A model generated the notes under the pieces. That model did not search any database, was not told the DNA's origin, and saw only the letters and a program-made list of their open reading frames with translations. Position numbers and translations under genes: made by a program. From Kitasatospora sp. A2-31 (lineage in GTDB: Bacteria > Actinomycetota > Actinomycetes > Streptomycetales > Streptomycetaceae): 64,000 nt of DNA. The stretch spans positions 685,738 through 749,737 of the forward strand of contig NZ_JAKNTA010000003.1 of NCBI RefSeq assembly GCF_022288725.1, in the 5' to 3' direction. Positions 8,453 through 17,426 of the stretch are shown here, one piece after another; position 1 is the stretch's first letter; each line of letters opens with the position of its first letter.

Positions 8453-8484
8453 CGGCGCGCCGATCCGGTCCGATCGGCGCGCCG
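8453..8484. terminator. bidirectional terminator between otsB and otsA
   Basis: Perfect 13-bp arms CGGCGCGCCGATC and GATCGGCGCGCCG with a six-base loop fill most of the 46-base gap between the two convergent genes. Confidence 0.8.
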
Positions 8485-8497
8485 TCCGGTCCGCCGG

Positions 8498-9967
8498 TCA
8501 GCGCAGCGCGTCCAGCTGGTCGAGGAACCACTGCTGGGGCGGCAGCGCGGTGGCCGCGGCGGCGAGCCGCTTGGTGCGGTCGGAGCGCTCGTCCACGGCC
8601 ATGGTGAGCCCGGCATGCAGCGCGTCGGCGGTGGCGATCACGTCGTAGGGGTTGACGCTCAGCGCGTCCTCGCCGAGCTCGGCGTGGGCGCCGGCCTCGC
8701 GGGAGAGGACGAGCGCGCAGCCCCGGTCGGAGACCACCGGCACCTCCTTGGCGACCAGGTTCATGCCGTCGCGGATCGGGTTGACCAGGGCGACGTCGGC
8801 CAGCCGGTAGGCGGCGAGCGAGCGCGGGAAGTCGTCGTCGACGTGCAGGAGCAACGGCTGCCAGGAGTCCGTGCCGAACTCGGTGTTGATCTCCGCGGCC
8901 AGTTCCCGGACCCGTGCGGTGTAGTCGCGGTACTCGGCGAGGTCGGTCCGCGAGGGATAGGCGAAGGCGATGTGGACGACGCGGTCGTGCCACTCCGGGC
9001 GGGTGCGGAGCAGGTGCCGGTAGGCCTGGAAGCCGCGGACGATGTTCTTGCTCAGCTCGGTGCGGTCGACCCGGACGACGGTGCGGCGGTCGCCGACGGC
9101 CTCGCGCAGCGCGGCGAGCCGCTCCTCGACGTCCGGGCGGTGGGCGCGCTCGCGCAGGAAGTCGGCGTCCGCCCCGAGGCCGTGGACGCCGAGGCGGGTG
9201 GTGCGGCCCGCGTGGGTGACGGTGAGGGCCTCCCGGTCGACCTCGGCGCCGAGCACCTCGGCGCAGCACTCGGCGAAGGCGAGCGCCCAGCGGCGGGTCA
9301 GGAAGCCGGCCCGGTCGGCACCGAGGACGCCGGTCAGGACGGCCTCGGCGACGTCGTCGGGCAGCAGCCGGAAGTACTCGGGCGGGGCCCAGGGGGTGTG
9401 CGAGAAGTGGCCGATCCGCAGGTCCGGCCGGGCGGCGCGGAGCAGGGCGGGGGCCAGCGAGAGGTGGTAGTCCTGCACCAGGACGGCCGCTCCCGGGGCG
9501 GCCTCGGCGGCCAGCGCCTCGGCGAACGCGGCGTTGTAGGCGGTGTACGCCTGCCACTCGGTGCGGAAGCCGGCGTCGAAGGCGGGGGCCGTGGGGGTGG
9601 CGTAGAGCAGGTGGTGGACGAACCAGAGGGTCGAGTTGGCCACGCCGTTGTACGCGCGGGCGAAGGTCTCCGGGTCTATGTCCAGCATCCGCACCGCCTG
9701 CCCGCCGACGTCGTGGCCGGCCCGGTCGAGGCGGCCGTCCGGGGCCTCCCGGGCGGCCCGGCGGTCCGCGGCGCCGAGGGCCGCGCAGACCCAGACGGCG
9801 TCGGGGTCGCCGATCGCGGAGAGCCCGGAGACCAGGCCCCCGCCGCCCCGGCGGAGGGCCAGCGTGCCGTCCTCCGCCGTGCTGAACGACACCGGTCCCC
9901 GATTGGAGGCCACCAGGACCGGAGCGGTGCCGGTCGAATTCGAACGCTCGGTCGTGAGATCGCCCAT
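8498..9967 (-). CDS. otsA: alpha,alpha-trehalose-phosphate synthase (UDP-forming type)
   Basis: This 489-residue GT20 glycosyltransferase joins a nucleotide-activated glucose to glucose-6-phosphate. The ATG at 9967 begins MGDLTTERSNST shortly before the GT20 start LVASNRGPVSF. Signatures include the glycine loop GGGGLVSGLSAI, the VQDYHLSLAP motif, FSHTPWAPPEYF, VDRTELSKNI with the phosphate-binding Arg/Lys, and the nucleotide-binding tail GMNLVAKEVPVVSDRGCALVLS. The much longer open frame that continues upstream has no homologous content. A GpgS-like gene lies directly behind it in the same orientation (38-base gap), so a shared osmolyte or compatible-solute role is likely. Confidence 0.93.
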   Translation of the reverse strand: MGDLTTERSNSTGTAPVLVASNRGPVSFSTAEDGTLALRRGGGGLVSGLSAIGDPDAVWVCAALGAADRRAAREAPDGRLDRAGHDVGGQAVRMLDIDPETFARAYNGVANSTLWFVHHLLYATPTAPAFDAGFRTEWQAYTAYNAAFAEALAAEAAPGAAVLVQDYHLSLAPALLRAARPDLRIGHFSHTPWAPPEYFRLLPDDVAEAVLTGVLGADRAGFLTRRWALAFAECCAEVLGAEVDREALTVTHAGRTTRLGVHGLGADADFLRERAHRPDVEERLAALREAVGDRRTVVRVDRTELSKNIVRGFQAYRHLLRTRPEWHDRVVHIAFAYPSRTDLAEYRDYTARVRELAAEINTEFGTDSWQPLLLHVDDDFPRSLAAYRLADVALVNPIRDGMNLVAKEVPVVSDRGCALVLSREAGAHAELGEDALSVNPYDVIATADALHAGLTMAVDERSDRTKRLAAAATALPPQQWFLDQLDALR

Positions 9968-10005
9968 GATGGGTAGGTTGCCGGGGGCCCGGGGCCGCAA
10001 ACCCC

Positions 10006-11046
10006 TCAGCGCGGCAGGTGGCGACCCGCGTACTCGGGGACGGTGTGCATCGGGGGCCGCTCCAGGGCCGTGACCGGGTGGGTGTGCGCGGTGAACTCCC
10101 TGGTCTCCGGGTCCCGGGTGAACTGGGTGAGCAGCGGGTGCACCAGGTCGGCGGAGGCCTTGAGCCGGTGCGTCCGGTCGAGCCGTTCGAGTGCCGTGCG
10201 GTAGATGGTGGCGGCCATCCGGCCGAGGGCCTGGCCGTCCTGGTGGCGGTGGTGGCGCACCCCGACGTCCACCTGGGCCAGCGCGTCCAGGCCGACGGTC
10301 TCCAGTGCGTCGACCAGCAGGCCCAGCTCGACGCCGTAGCCGGTGGGGAAGGGCAGGCGTTCGAGCAGCGAGCGGCGGGCCGCGTACTCGCCGCCGAGCG
10401 GCTGGACGAAACCGGCGAGTTCCGGCCAGTGCAGGTTCAGCAGGGGGCGGGCGACCAGTTCGGTGACCCGGCCGCCGCCGGACGGGACCACCGCGGCGTC
10501 CCCCGCGGCGGAGTCGCTCGGCGTCACTTCGAGCGGCCGGTCGTACATGGCCTTGACCAGCTGGATCCCGGGGTCGGTGAGCAGCGGCCCGACGATGCCG
10601 GAGACGAAGGCCGGGTCGAACTCCCGCAGGTCGGCGTCGATGAAGCAGACGATCTCGCCGCGGGTGACCAGCAGCGAGCGCCAGAGCACCTCGCCCTTGC
10701 CGGGGGCGGCGGGCAGCCGGGGGAGGATCCCGTCCCGGTGGACCACCCGGGCTCCGGCGGCGGCGGCCACGGCGGCGGTGCCGTCGGCGGAGCCGGAGTC
10801 GACCACGACGAGCTCGTCGACCAGCGGCAGGCGCTCCATCAGCTCCCGGCGGACCGTCCGGACGATGTCGCCGACCGTGGCCTCCTCGTCCAGCGCGGGC
10901 AGCACGACGCTGACGCTGCCCGCGCGGCCGGCGGCCCGCTTGGCCTCCAGCAGGGTGTGCACCGGACGGTCGGCCGCGCTCCACGAGCGGCGGCGCAGCC
11001 AGGACGCCGCCTGCGGGACGAGCTCGGGTGTCGGGTCGGCGGGCAC
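10006..11046 (-). CDS. gpgS: glucosyl-3-phosphoglycerate synthase-like glycosyltransferase
   Basis: The GTG at 11046 is preceded by GAGGAG at the right distance and gives a 346-residue GT-A enzyme of the GT81 type. Motifs are SVVLPALDEEATV, VDSGSADGT, the metal-binding FIDADLREFDP and a C-terminal HRHQD block. The family transfers glucose from UDP-glucose to 3-phosphoglycerate, the first step of glucosylglycerate or methylglucose lipopolysaccharide synthesis. The actual acceptor here is inferred from family. An alternative start at ATG 11124 would add 26 residues encoded by a tandem repeat and lacks a ribosome site. It is divergent from the SAM riboswitch and upstream of otsA in the same direction. 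Confidence 0.8.
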   Translation of the reverse strand: MPADPTPELVPQAASWLRRRSWSAADRPVHTLLEAKRAAGRAGSVSVVLPALDEEATVGDIVRTVRRELMERLPLVDELVVVDSGSADGTAAVAAAAGARVVHRDGILPRLPAAPGKGEVLWRSLLVTRGEIVCFIDADLREFDPAFVSGIVGPLLTDPGIQLVKAMYDRPLEVTPSDSAAGDAAVVPSGGGRVTELVARPLLNLHWPELAGFVQPLGGEYAARRSLLERLPFPTGYGVELGLLVDALETVGLDALAQVDVGVRHHRHQDGQALGRMAATIYRTALERLDRTHRLKASADLVHPLLTQFTRDPETREFTAHTHPVTALERPPMHTVPEYAGRHLPR

Positions 11047-11063
11047 GGGTCTCTCCTCGGCGG

Positions 11064-11117
11064 GATCGGGTGGAGCGGATCGGGTGGATCGGTCGGGTGG
11101 AGCGGATCGGGTGGAAC
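11064..11117. repeat. 27-bp tandem repeat in the gpgS leader
   Basis: Two adjacent 27-bp units, differing at two positions, each built of two shorter copies around GATCGGGTGGAGCG. They lie immediately before the gpgS ribosome site, between the predicted start and the promoter. Confidence 0.75.
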
Positions 11118-11239
11118 GGGCCATCTCGCGTGGCGGACGGTCCCGTTCAAGCTTCACGCCTTCGGATACAGTCTTCGTACAGCGGTCGGACCTTCGCACG
11201 CCGGGGTCGCCGCTGAGCAGGACCGACAACTTCACAGAG

Positions 11240-11370
11240 CTCATCCAGAGGGACTGAGGGAACGGCCCGTTGACGTCCCGGCAACCTTCTCGCGCGGCTG
11301 TCGTCACAGGCCCCGGCGGGACAGGTGCCAATTCCGGCCTGTGGCGCAACCGCGCCGCGGGGAAGATGAG
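11240..11370 (+). promoter_or_regulatory. SAM-I (S-box) riboswitch
   Basis: The hallmark blocks of the S-box aptamer are all present and in order: P1 5' strand CTCATC (11240-11245), CAGAG, GAGGGAACGGCCC, the core CCCGGCAACC, then GGTGCCAATTCC, a GC-rich P4 hairpin, GGGGAA and the P1 3' strand GATGAG (11365-11370). It lies 20 bases before the threonine-synthase-like gene. The ribosome site AGGAG (11369-11373) overlaps the closing strand of P1, so SAM binding should hide it and reduce translation. No separate terminator stem is visible. Confidence 0.93.
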
Positions 11371-11389
11371 GAGAGAGGCCTCCGCCACC

Positions 11390-12673
11390 ATGGCTATCGA
11401 CACAGCCGCACCCGTCAGCACCGTTGACCTCGGCCCCGCCGCCGCGCTGTCCTGTCGCGAGTGCGGCACCCGCTTCCCGCTCGGCCCCAGCTTCGCCTGC
11501 CTGGAGTGCTTCGGGCCGCTGGAGATCGCGTACGACTTCGGGAGCGAGGGCGCCGAGGCGCTGCGGAAGCGGATCGAGTCCGGTCCGGCCTCGATCTGGC
11601 GCTACGCCCCGCTGCTGCCGGTGCCGGCCGACGTCGCCACCAAGCCGAACCTGAACCCCGGCTGGACCCCGCTGGTCAAGGCGGACAACCTGGGCCGCGA
11701 GCTCGGCTTCACCGCGCAGCTGCACATCAAGGACGACTCCGGCAACCCGACCCACTCCTTCAAGGACCGCGTGGTCGCCTGCGCGATCGAGGCCGCGCGG
11801 GCCTTCGGCTTCACCACGCTCTCCTGCTCCTCGACCGGCAACCTGGCCGGCGCGGTGGGCGCCGCGGCCGCCCGGGCCGGCTTCAAGTCCTGCGTGTTCA
11901 TCCCGCACGACCTGGAGCAGGGCAAGGTCGTCATGGCCGGTGTGTACGGCGGCGAGCTGGTCGGCATCGAGGGCAACTACGACGACGTGAACCGCTTCTG
12001 CTCGGAGCTGATCGGCGACCCGGCCGGCGAGGGCTGGGGCTTCGTCAACGTCAACCTGCGCCCGTACTACGGCGAGGGCTCCAAGACGCTGGCGTACGAG
12101 ATCTGCGAGCAGCTGGGCTGGCGCCTGCCGGAGCAGATCGTCGTCCCGATCGCCTCGGGATCCCAGCTGACGAAGATCGACAAGGGGCTGCGGGAGCTGG
12201 TGAGGCTCGGCCTGGTCGAGGACCGCCCGTACAGGATCTTCGGGGCCCAGGCCGAGGGCTGCTCGCCGGTGTCGGCGGCGTTCAAGGCCGGCCACGACGT
12301 GATCCGCCCGGTCAAGCCGGACACCATCGCCAAGTCGCTGGCGATCGGCAACCCGGCCGACGGGCCGTACGTGCTGGACATCGCCCGGCGCACCGGCGGC
12401 GCGGTCGAGGACGTGACGGACGCCGAGGTGGTGGCCGCGATCAAGCTGCTGGCCCGCACCGAGGGCATCTTCGCCGAGACCGCCGGCGGCGTCACCGTCG
12501 GCGTGCTGAAGAAGCTGGTCGAGACCGGACAGCTGGACCCGGCCAAGGAGACCGTCGCGATCAACACCGGCGACGGCCTGAAGACGCTGGACGCCGTCTC
12601 CGACGCCGGGATGACCGCCGTCATCCGCCCGACGCTGGCCTCGTTCCGCGACGCCGGCCTCGCCTCCGCCTGA
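11390..12673 (+). CDS. thrC: threonine-synthase-family PLP enzyme; probable O-phosphohomoserine-dependent homocysteine synthase
   Basis: The 427-residue protein is a type II-fold PLP enzyme of the threonine synthase family. It has a short N-terminal Cys-rich segment (CRECG then CLECFG), the PLP-lysine motif DDSGNPTHSFKDR, the phosphate loop SSTGNLAGAVGAAAARAG and NTGDGLKT near the end. Automated annotation would call it threonine synthase. Context argues otherwise: it is under a SAM riboswitch and 27 bases ahead of a ThiS/MoaD-like sulfur carrier, and Streptomyces normally carry a second thrC with hom and thrB elsewhere. I infer that it replaces the phosphate of O-phosphohomoserine with sulfur from the carrier, making homocysteine. 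I recall a recent Streptomyces report of such a pair (MetM/MetO) but cannot verify it here. Confidence 0.88.
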   Translation: MAIDTAAPVSTVDLGPAAALSCRECGTRFPLGPSFACLECFGPLEIAYDFGSEGAEALRKRIESGPASIWRYAPLLPVPADVATKPNLNPGWTPLVKADNLGRELGFTAQLHIKDDSGNPTHSFKDRVVACAIEAARAFGFTTLSCSSTGNLAGAVGAAAARAGFKSCVFIPHDLEQGKVVMAGVYGGELVGIEGNYDDVNRFCSELIGDPAGEGWGFVNVNLRPYYGEGSKTLAYEICEQLGWRLPEQIVVPIASGSQLTKIDKGLRELVRLGLVEDRPYRIFGAQAEGCSPVSAAFKAGHDVIRPVKPDTIAKSLAIGNPADGPYVLDIARRTGGAVEDVTDAEVVAAIKLLARTEGIFAETAGGVTVGVLKKLVETGQLDPAKETVAINTGDGLKTLDAVSDAGMTAVIRPTLASFRDAGLASA

Positions 12674-12700
12674 CCCACCCCCAGCTAGGAGAAGCCCCCC

Positions 12701-12979
12701 ATGAGCGCGAACGTCCGCATCCCGACCATCCTGCGCACCTACACCGGCGGCGCCGCCGAGGTGAGCGCCGAGGGCGCCACCCTGGGCGACGTCATCGCCG
12801 ACCTCGACCGGAACCACGCCGGGATCGCCGCGCGCATCCTGGACGACACCGGCAAGCTGCGGCGTTTCGTCAACGTCTACGTCAACGACGACGACGTGCG
12901 GTTCGCGGAGGGCCTGGCCACCGAGATCAAGGACGGCGCGAGCGTCTCGATCATTCCGGCGGTGGCGGGCGGCTGCTGA
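12701..12979 (+). CDS. ThiS/MoaD-family sulfur carrier protein (MetO/CysO-like)
   Basis: A 92-residue beta-grasp protein with strong ribosome site AGGAGAAG, directly behind the PLP enzyme under the same SAM riboswitch. It begins VRIPTILRTYTGG, has the conserved core FVNVYVNDDDVRF and ends IPAVAGGC. Sulfur carriers act as C-terminal Gly-Gly thiocarboxylates. Here one extra Cys follows the Gly-Gly, so a protease of the JAMM (Mec+) type probably trims it before activation by an E1-like enzyme. Neither of those genes is in this window. The likely role is sulfide donor for homocysteine synthesis by its neighbour; a MoaD role is less likely given the context. Confidence 0.88.
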   Translation: MSANVRIPTILRTYTGGAAEVSAEGATLGDVIADLDRNHAGIAARILDDTGKLRRFVNVYVNDDDVRFAEGLATEIKDGASVSIIPAVAGGC

Positions 12980-12998
12980 GCCGTCCGGCCGCGGAGTC

Positions 12999-13034
12999 GG
13001 CCGCCCCGGGACGGAATTCCGCCCCGGGGCGGCC
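12999..13034 (+). terminator. terminator after the sulfur carrier gene
   Basis: GGCCGCCCCGGG (12999-13010) pairs with its complement at 13023-13034, and the loop itself contains the palindrome CGGAATTCCG. A short T run (ATTTTGG) follows about 10 bases later. Confidence 0.8.
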
Positions 13035-13538
13035 GGTCGTATTTTGGCGGGAATATTCGCGGTCCCAGTCGGAGTAGAGTGTGGCTCGACCGGGAACGGG
13101 GGCTCCCCTCCCCTCGTACCGGTGGTCGAATCCGTCCGCGCCCGCACCGCCGTTTCCCGTCCGGCCGCTGAGACCGCCGGCCGCTCCGCCGCCGTGAAAC
13201 ATGTCAGGCCGATGTCAGAATTCTCGAGGGGATTTGGGTAATTCGTCCGCTATGTCCGGCGTGAATTGCGGCGTTCCTTCCGATTCCGTCGGATCTGCCC
13301 CTTGGCGGGCCCGGTGAATTCACGGCGATTGGGCCTGTTGCAGAGGGCGTCGATCCGGATACATTCAGCCGCGGTCGACGCAATCGCCCGTGCACCGGAC
13401 ACCGTCCGGTGGTCTCGGCGGGGATTGCGGCGTGCACGGCTGTGCCCAGGGGGGGTTCCCCGGGCCGGCCTCAACCAGACCCGCACCCGCAGACCCGCGG
13501 GCGCGTGAAGGGCCAGCACAGCACTAGGGGAGTTCGGA
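13035..13538 (+). other. long leader/spacer before the cold-shock gene
   Basis: About 500 bases without a credible gene. AT-rich patches (for example around 13200-13245, CAGAATTCTCGAGGGGATTT) stand out and probably include the csp promoter and a long 5' untranslated region, which is common for cold-shock genes. No known riboswitch was recognised. Confidence 0.45.
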
Positions 13539-13742
13539 ATGGCTCAGGGCACCGTCAAGTGGTTCAACGCGGAGAAGGGTTACGGCTTCATCGCGGTCGA
13601 CGGTGGTGCGGACGTCTTCGTCCACTACAGCGCGATCCAGATGGACGGCTACCGCACCCTTGAGGAGGGCCAGCGGGTCGAGTTCGAGATCTCTCAGGGG
13701 CAGAAGGGCCCGCAGGCGGACATGGTCCGCGCGGCGGTCTGA
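13539..13742 (+). CDS. cold-shock protein (CspA family)
   Basis: A 67-residue single cold-shock domain with both RNA-binding motifs, KGYGFI (RNP1) and VFVHYSAI (RNP2), and the family start [11 protein letters not shown]. It binds single-stranded RNA and DNA and acts as an RNA chaperone. The ribosome site AGGGGAG lies seven bases before the ATG. It sits between the sulfur operon and groEL2, the same order as SCO4294-SCO4296 in S. coelicolor (from memory). A strong stem-loop follows. Confidence 0.95.
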   Translation: MAQGTVKWFNAEKGYGFIAVDGGADVFVHYSAIQMDGYRTLEEGQRVEFEISQGQKGPQADMVRAAV

Positions 13743-13798
13743 CCTTTCCGACACCCAGGAGTTCGGCTCGGCCCATCGGCTGGTGCACCTCTTGCTTC

Positions 13799-13838
13799 GC
13801 GGCGGGCCCGCACGACACGCGTCGTGCGGGCCCGCCGC
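13799..13838 (+). terminator. terminator after the cold-shock gene
   Basis: An 18-bp perfect stem (GCGGCGGGCCCGCACGAC and its complement) with the four-base loop ACGC lies 57 bases downstream of the stop codon. Confidence 0.85.
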
Positions 13839-13959
13839 CGTGTCCGGGCGTGATGGGAGGCGCGGCGCAGGGGGGAGCGCGGCGTGGTGGGGAGCGTGGC
13901 GCGGGCCCCGGGCGGGCCCGGCGCAGCGGTGCGGCGCGGCTCGCGGGTTCGCGATTGGG

Positions 13960-15765
<1,806 letters not shown>

Positions 15766-15794
15766 TCCCTCGCCGGATCGGTCAAGTCTTCGAT

Positions 15795-15830
15795 CGCACG
15801 GGCGGTTCCCTTCGGGGAACCGCCCGTGCG
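15795..15830 (+). terminator. groEL2 terminator
   Basis: A perfect 16-bp stem, CGCACGGGCGGTTCCC and its complement, is closed by a stable TTCG tetraloop 29 bases after the groEL2 stop. Confidence 0.92.
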
Positions 15831-15853
15831 GCGTTCTCTGGGAGAATGGACGG

Positions 15854-16213
15854 ATGGCTTCCGCAGATGACATCGAGACGGCGCTGCACAGCGCGCGGGC
15901 ACTGATCCTGGCCGACCTGACCGCCCGGGACGTGGCGGACGCCGCCGTGGTGTCGCTGGTCGAGAAGGCGGTGACGCACCGGCGCTGGTGGCTGGAGCAG
16001 TGGCCGGACGGCACCGAGTACGTGCTCGGGCTGGTCGCCCAGGACGTCCAGGACGCCCTGCTGGAGGCGTACGGCCGCTGGCCGCTCTGTGCCGCGTGCG
16101 CGGCGGAGGGGGATCCGCACGCGCTCAGCGTGGAGCCCGAGCTGGGGCCGGACCCGCACTGGGTCTGCGGCAAGGAGGGCGCGGTGGTCGCGCCCGTCGG
16201 GCGGCTCGCCTGA
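15854..16213 (+). CDS. hypothetical protein, 119 aa
   Basis: I do not recognise a named family. The ATG at 15854 follows GGGAGAATGG. The product is acidic and mostly helical at the N-terminus, with AVTHRRWWLEQWPDGTEYVLG followed by QDALLEAYGRWPLCAACAAEGDPHAL and a C-terminal WVCGKEGAVVAPVG. The CxxC plus later Cys, with two His, could be a small zinc site. Similar small genes follow groEL2 in other streptomycetes, as far as I recall. Confidence 0.72.
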   Translation: MASADDIETALHSARALILADLTARDVADAAVVSLVEKAVTHRRWWLEQWPDGTEYVLGLVAQDVQDALLEAYGRWPLCAACAAEGDPHALSVEPELGPDPHWVCGKEGAVVAPVGRLA

Positions 16214-16224
16214 GGCACCCGGCC

Positions 16225-16336
16225 GGGCCCGTTCGCGTGAAGCCGTCCGCCCGGGCCCGATCGCGTGAAGCCGTCCGCCCGGGCCCGTTCGCGTGGAGGC
16301 ACGCGTCCGGGCCCGTTCGCATGAGGCCGGCCCCGC
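16225..16336. repeat. 28-bp tandem repeat, four copies
   Basis: Four adjacent 28-bp units start at 16225, 16253, 16281 and 16309, each beginning GGGCCCGTTCGCGTGAAGCC or a variant. The first two differ at one base; the last two have drifted. The array fills the gap between two convergent genes and has no spacers, so it is not a CRISPR array. Confidence 0.85.
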
Positions 16337-16357
16337 CGGGCCGGTCCGGGTGAGGCG

Positions 16358-16990
16358 CTAACCCTCCAGTGCCCCGAGCTCGGTGCCGAGGTTGGCCCGG
16401 GCCCGGGCGTCGAACCGCTCGTGGGCGGCAGGGGTCCGGTAGAGCGCGGGGAGCGCCAGCAACTGCCGCAGGACCGCGGCCCGGCCGGCCCGGAAGTCCG
16501 GTTCCGGGACGAAGGCGTACTCCGCCCGCACGGCCGCCGCATAGCCGGCGTACGCCTCCGGGGCGCCGCCGAGGACGGCGAGGTCCGCGTCGCAGAGCAC
16601 CTCCCCGTCGCGGTCGCCCGGCTCGGGCCGGTGGGTGACGGTGAGCCGGACCAGCCGGACCACTTCGGCCACCCGCTCCTCCGACAGGCCCGCCTCGGTG
16701 AGGGCCCGGGCAGCGAGGGCGGCACTGCGCTCCTCGTTCTCGGAGCGGTCCGGCCGGTAGACGGCGTCGTGGAACCAGGCCGCCAGCCGGACGGTGTCCG
16801 GGTCCGTGGCGTGCGCGGCCAGCGCGTCCACGTGGTCGAGCACCGCCCGCAGGTGGTCGGTGGTGTGGTAGCGCCGCTGCGGCTCGGCCCAGCGGCGCAG
16901 TAGCTCGCGGCCGTAGGGCTCCGGGTCGCCGCTCGCGCCGCAACGGCGGAGCAGGGAGGTCCAGTCGGCGAGCAGGTCTCGGTCGGGCAT
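16358..16990 (-). CDS. HD-domain metal-dependent phosphohydrolase (COG4339 type)
   Basis: A 210-residue protein starting MPDRDLLADWTSLLRRCG. The HD motif is split as YHTTDHL and WFHDAVYRPDRSENEERS, with a later Asp in LCDADLAVLGG. Such proteins are predicted hydrolases of phosphate esters or nucleotides; the substrate is not known. A start nine bases upstream (ATG 16999) is possible. It is divergent from the PadR regulator, with a shared 82-base promoter region. Confidence 0.82.
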   Translation of the reverse strand: MPDRDLLADWTSLLRRCGASGDPEPYGRELLRRWAEPQRRYHTTDHLRAVLDHVDALAAHATDPDTVRLAAWFHDAVYRPDRSENEERSAALAARALTEAGLSEERVAEVVRLVRLTVTHRPEPGDRDGEVLCDADLAVLGGAPEAYAGYAAAVRAEYAFVPEPDFRAGRAAVLRQLLALPALYRTPAAHERFDARARANLGTELGALEG

Positions 16991-17041
16991 GGAGGCCATT
17001 CTGCTGGGTACGGGCGGTCGATCTGACGATTCCTCTGGACT

Positions 17042-17070
17042 GTATATGTCGTCGACCGGTATATGTAGTC
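17042..17070 (+). promoter_or_regulatory. direct repeat at the padR-family promoter
   Basis: GTATATGTCGTC (17042-17053) and GTATATGTAGTC (17059-17070) are direct repeats 17 bp apart, ending two bases before the regulator start. The second contains TATATG at the position of a -10 box for a leaderless transcript. A likely autoregulatory site; inferred. Confidence 0.5.
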
Positions 17071-17072
17071 CC

Positions 17073-17426
17073 ATGACAGAACGAGCCATGCAGGAGCCGA
17101 CGCTGCTCCTGCTCACTGCGCTGGCCGATGCGCCCAGGCACGGCTACGCGCTCATCCAGGAGGTCGCCGCGATCTCCGAGGGCCGGGTCAGGATGCGGAC
17201 CGGCACGCTCTACGGCGCCCTGGACCGGCTGCTCCAGCAGGGCCTGATCGAGGTCGCCGCCGAGGAGGTCGTCGACGGCCGGGCCCGCCGCACCTACGCG
17301 CTCACCGGCGGTGGGCGGGAGGTGCTGGCCGCCGAGGCCGAGCGACTGCGCGCCGTCGCCGAGGAGGCCCAGCGCCGGCTGGCCGTCGCCGTTGTCCGTC
17401 CGAGGGTCAGGGGGGCCTTCGCATGA
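17073..17426 (+). CDS. PadR-family transcriptional regulator
   Basis: A 117-residue winged-helix repressor: PTLLLLTALADAPRHGYALIQEV is the PadR N-terminal signature, then MRTGTLYGALDRLLQQGLIE (recognition helix and wing). ATG 17073 has no ribosome site but a TATATG box seven bases before it, so the mRNA is probably leaderless; ATG 17088 is the alternative. Its stop overlaps the start of the membrane protein by four bases (ATGA), a common PadR-plus-membrane-partner arrangement. It probably controls this operon in response to an unknown compound. Confidence 0.87.
   Translation: MTERAMQEPTLLLLTALADAPRHGYALIQEVAAISEGRVRMRTGTLYGALDRLLQQGLIEVAAEEVVDGRARRTYALTGGGREVLAAEAERLRAVAEEAQRRLAVAVVRPRVRGAFA

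Noticed and set aside
9968..10984. N-terminal extension of the trehalose synthase frame upstream of its ATG
   Set aside because: The extension overlaps gpgS in another frame and lacks glycosyltransferase motifs.
11390..12673. Plain threonine synthase for threonine supply
   Set aside because: Not excluded, but SAM-riboswitch control and the sulfur-carrier partner make homocysteine synthesis more likely.
16225..16336. Possible CRISPR array
   Set aside because: Units are directly adjacent without spacers and no cas genes are present.
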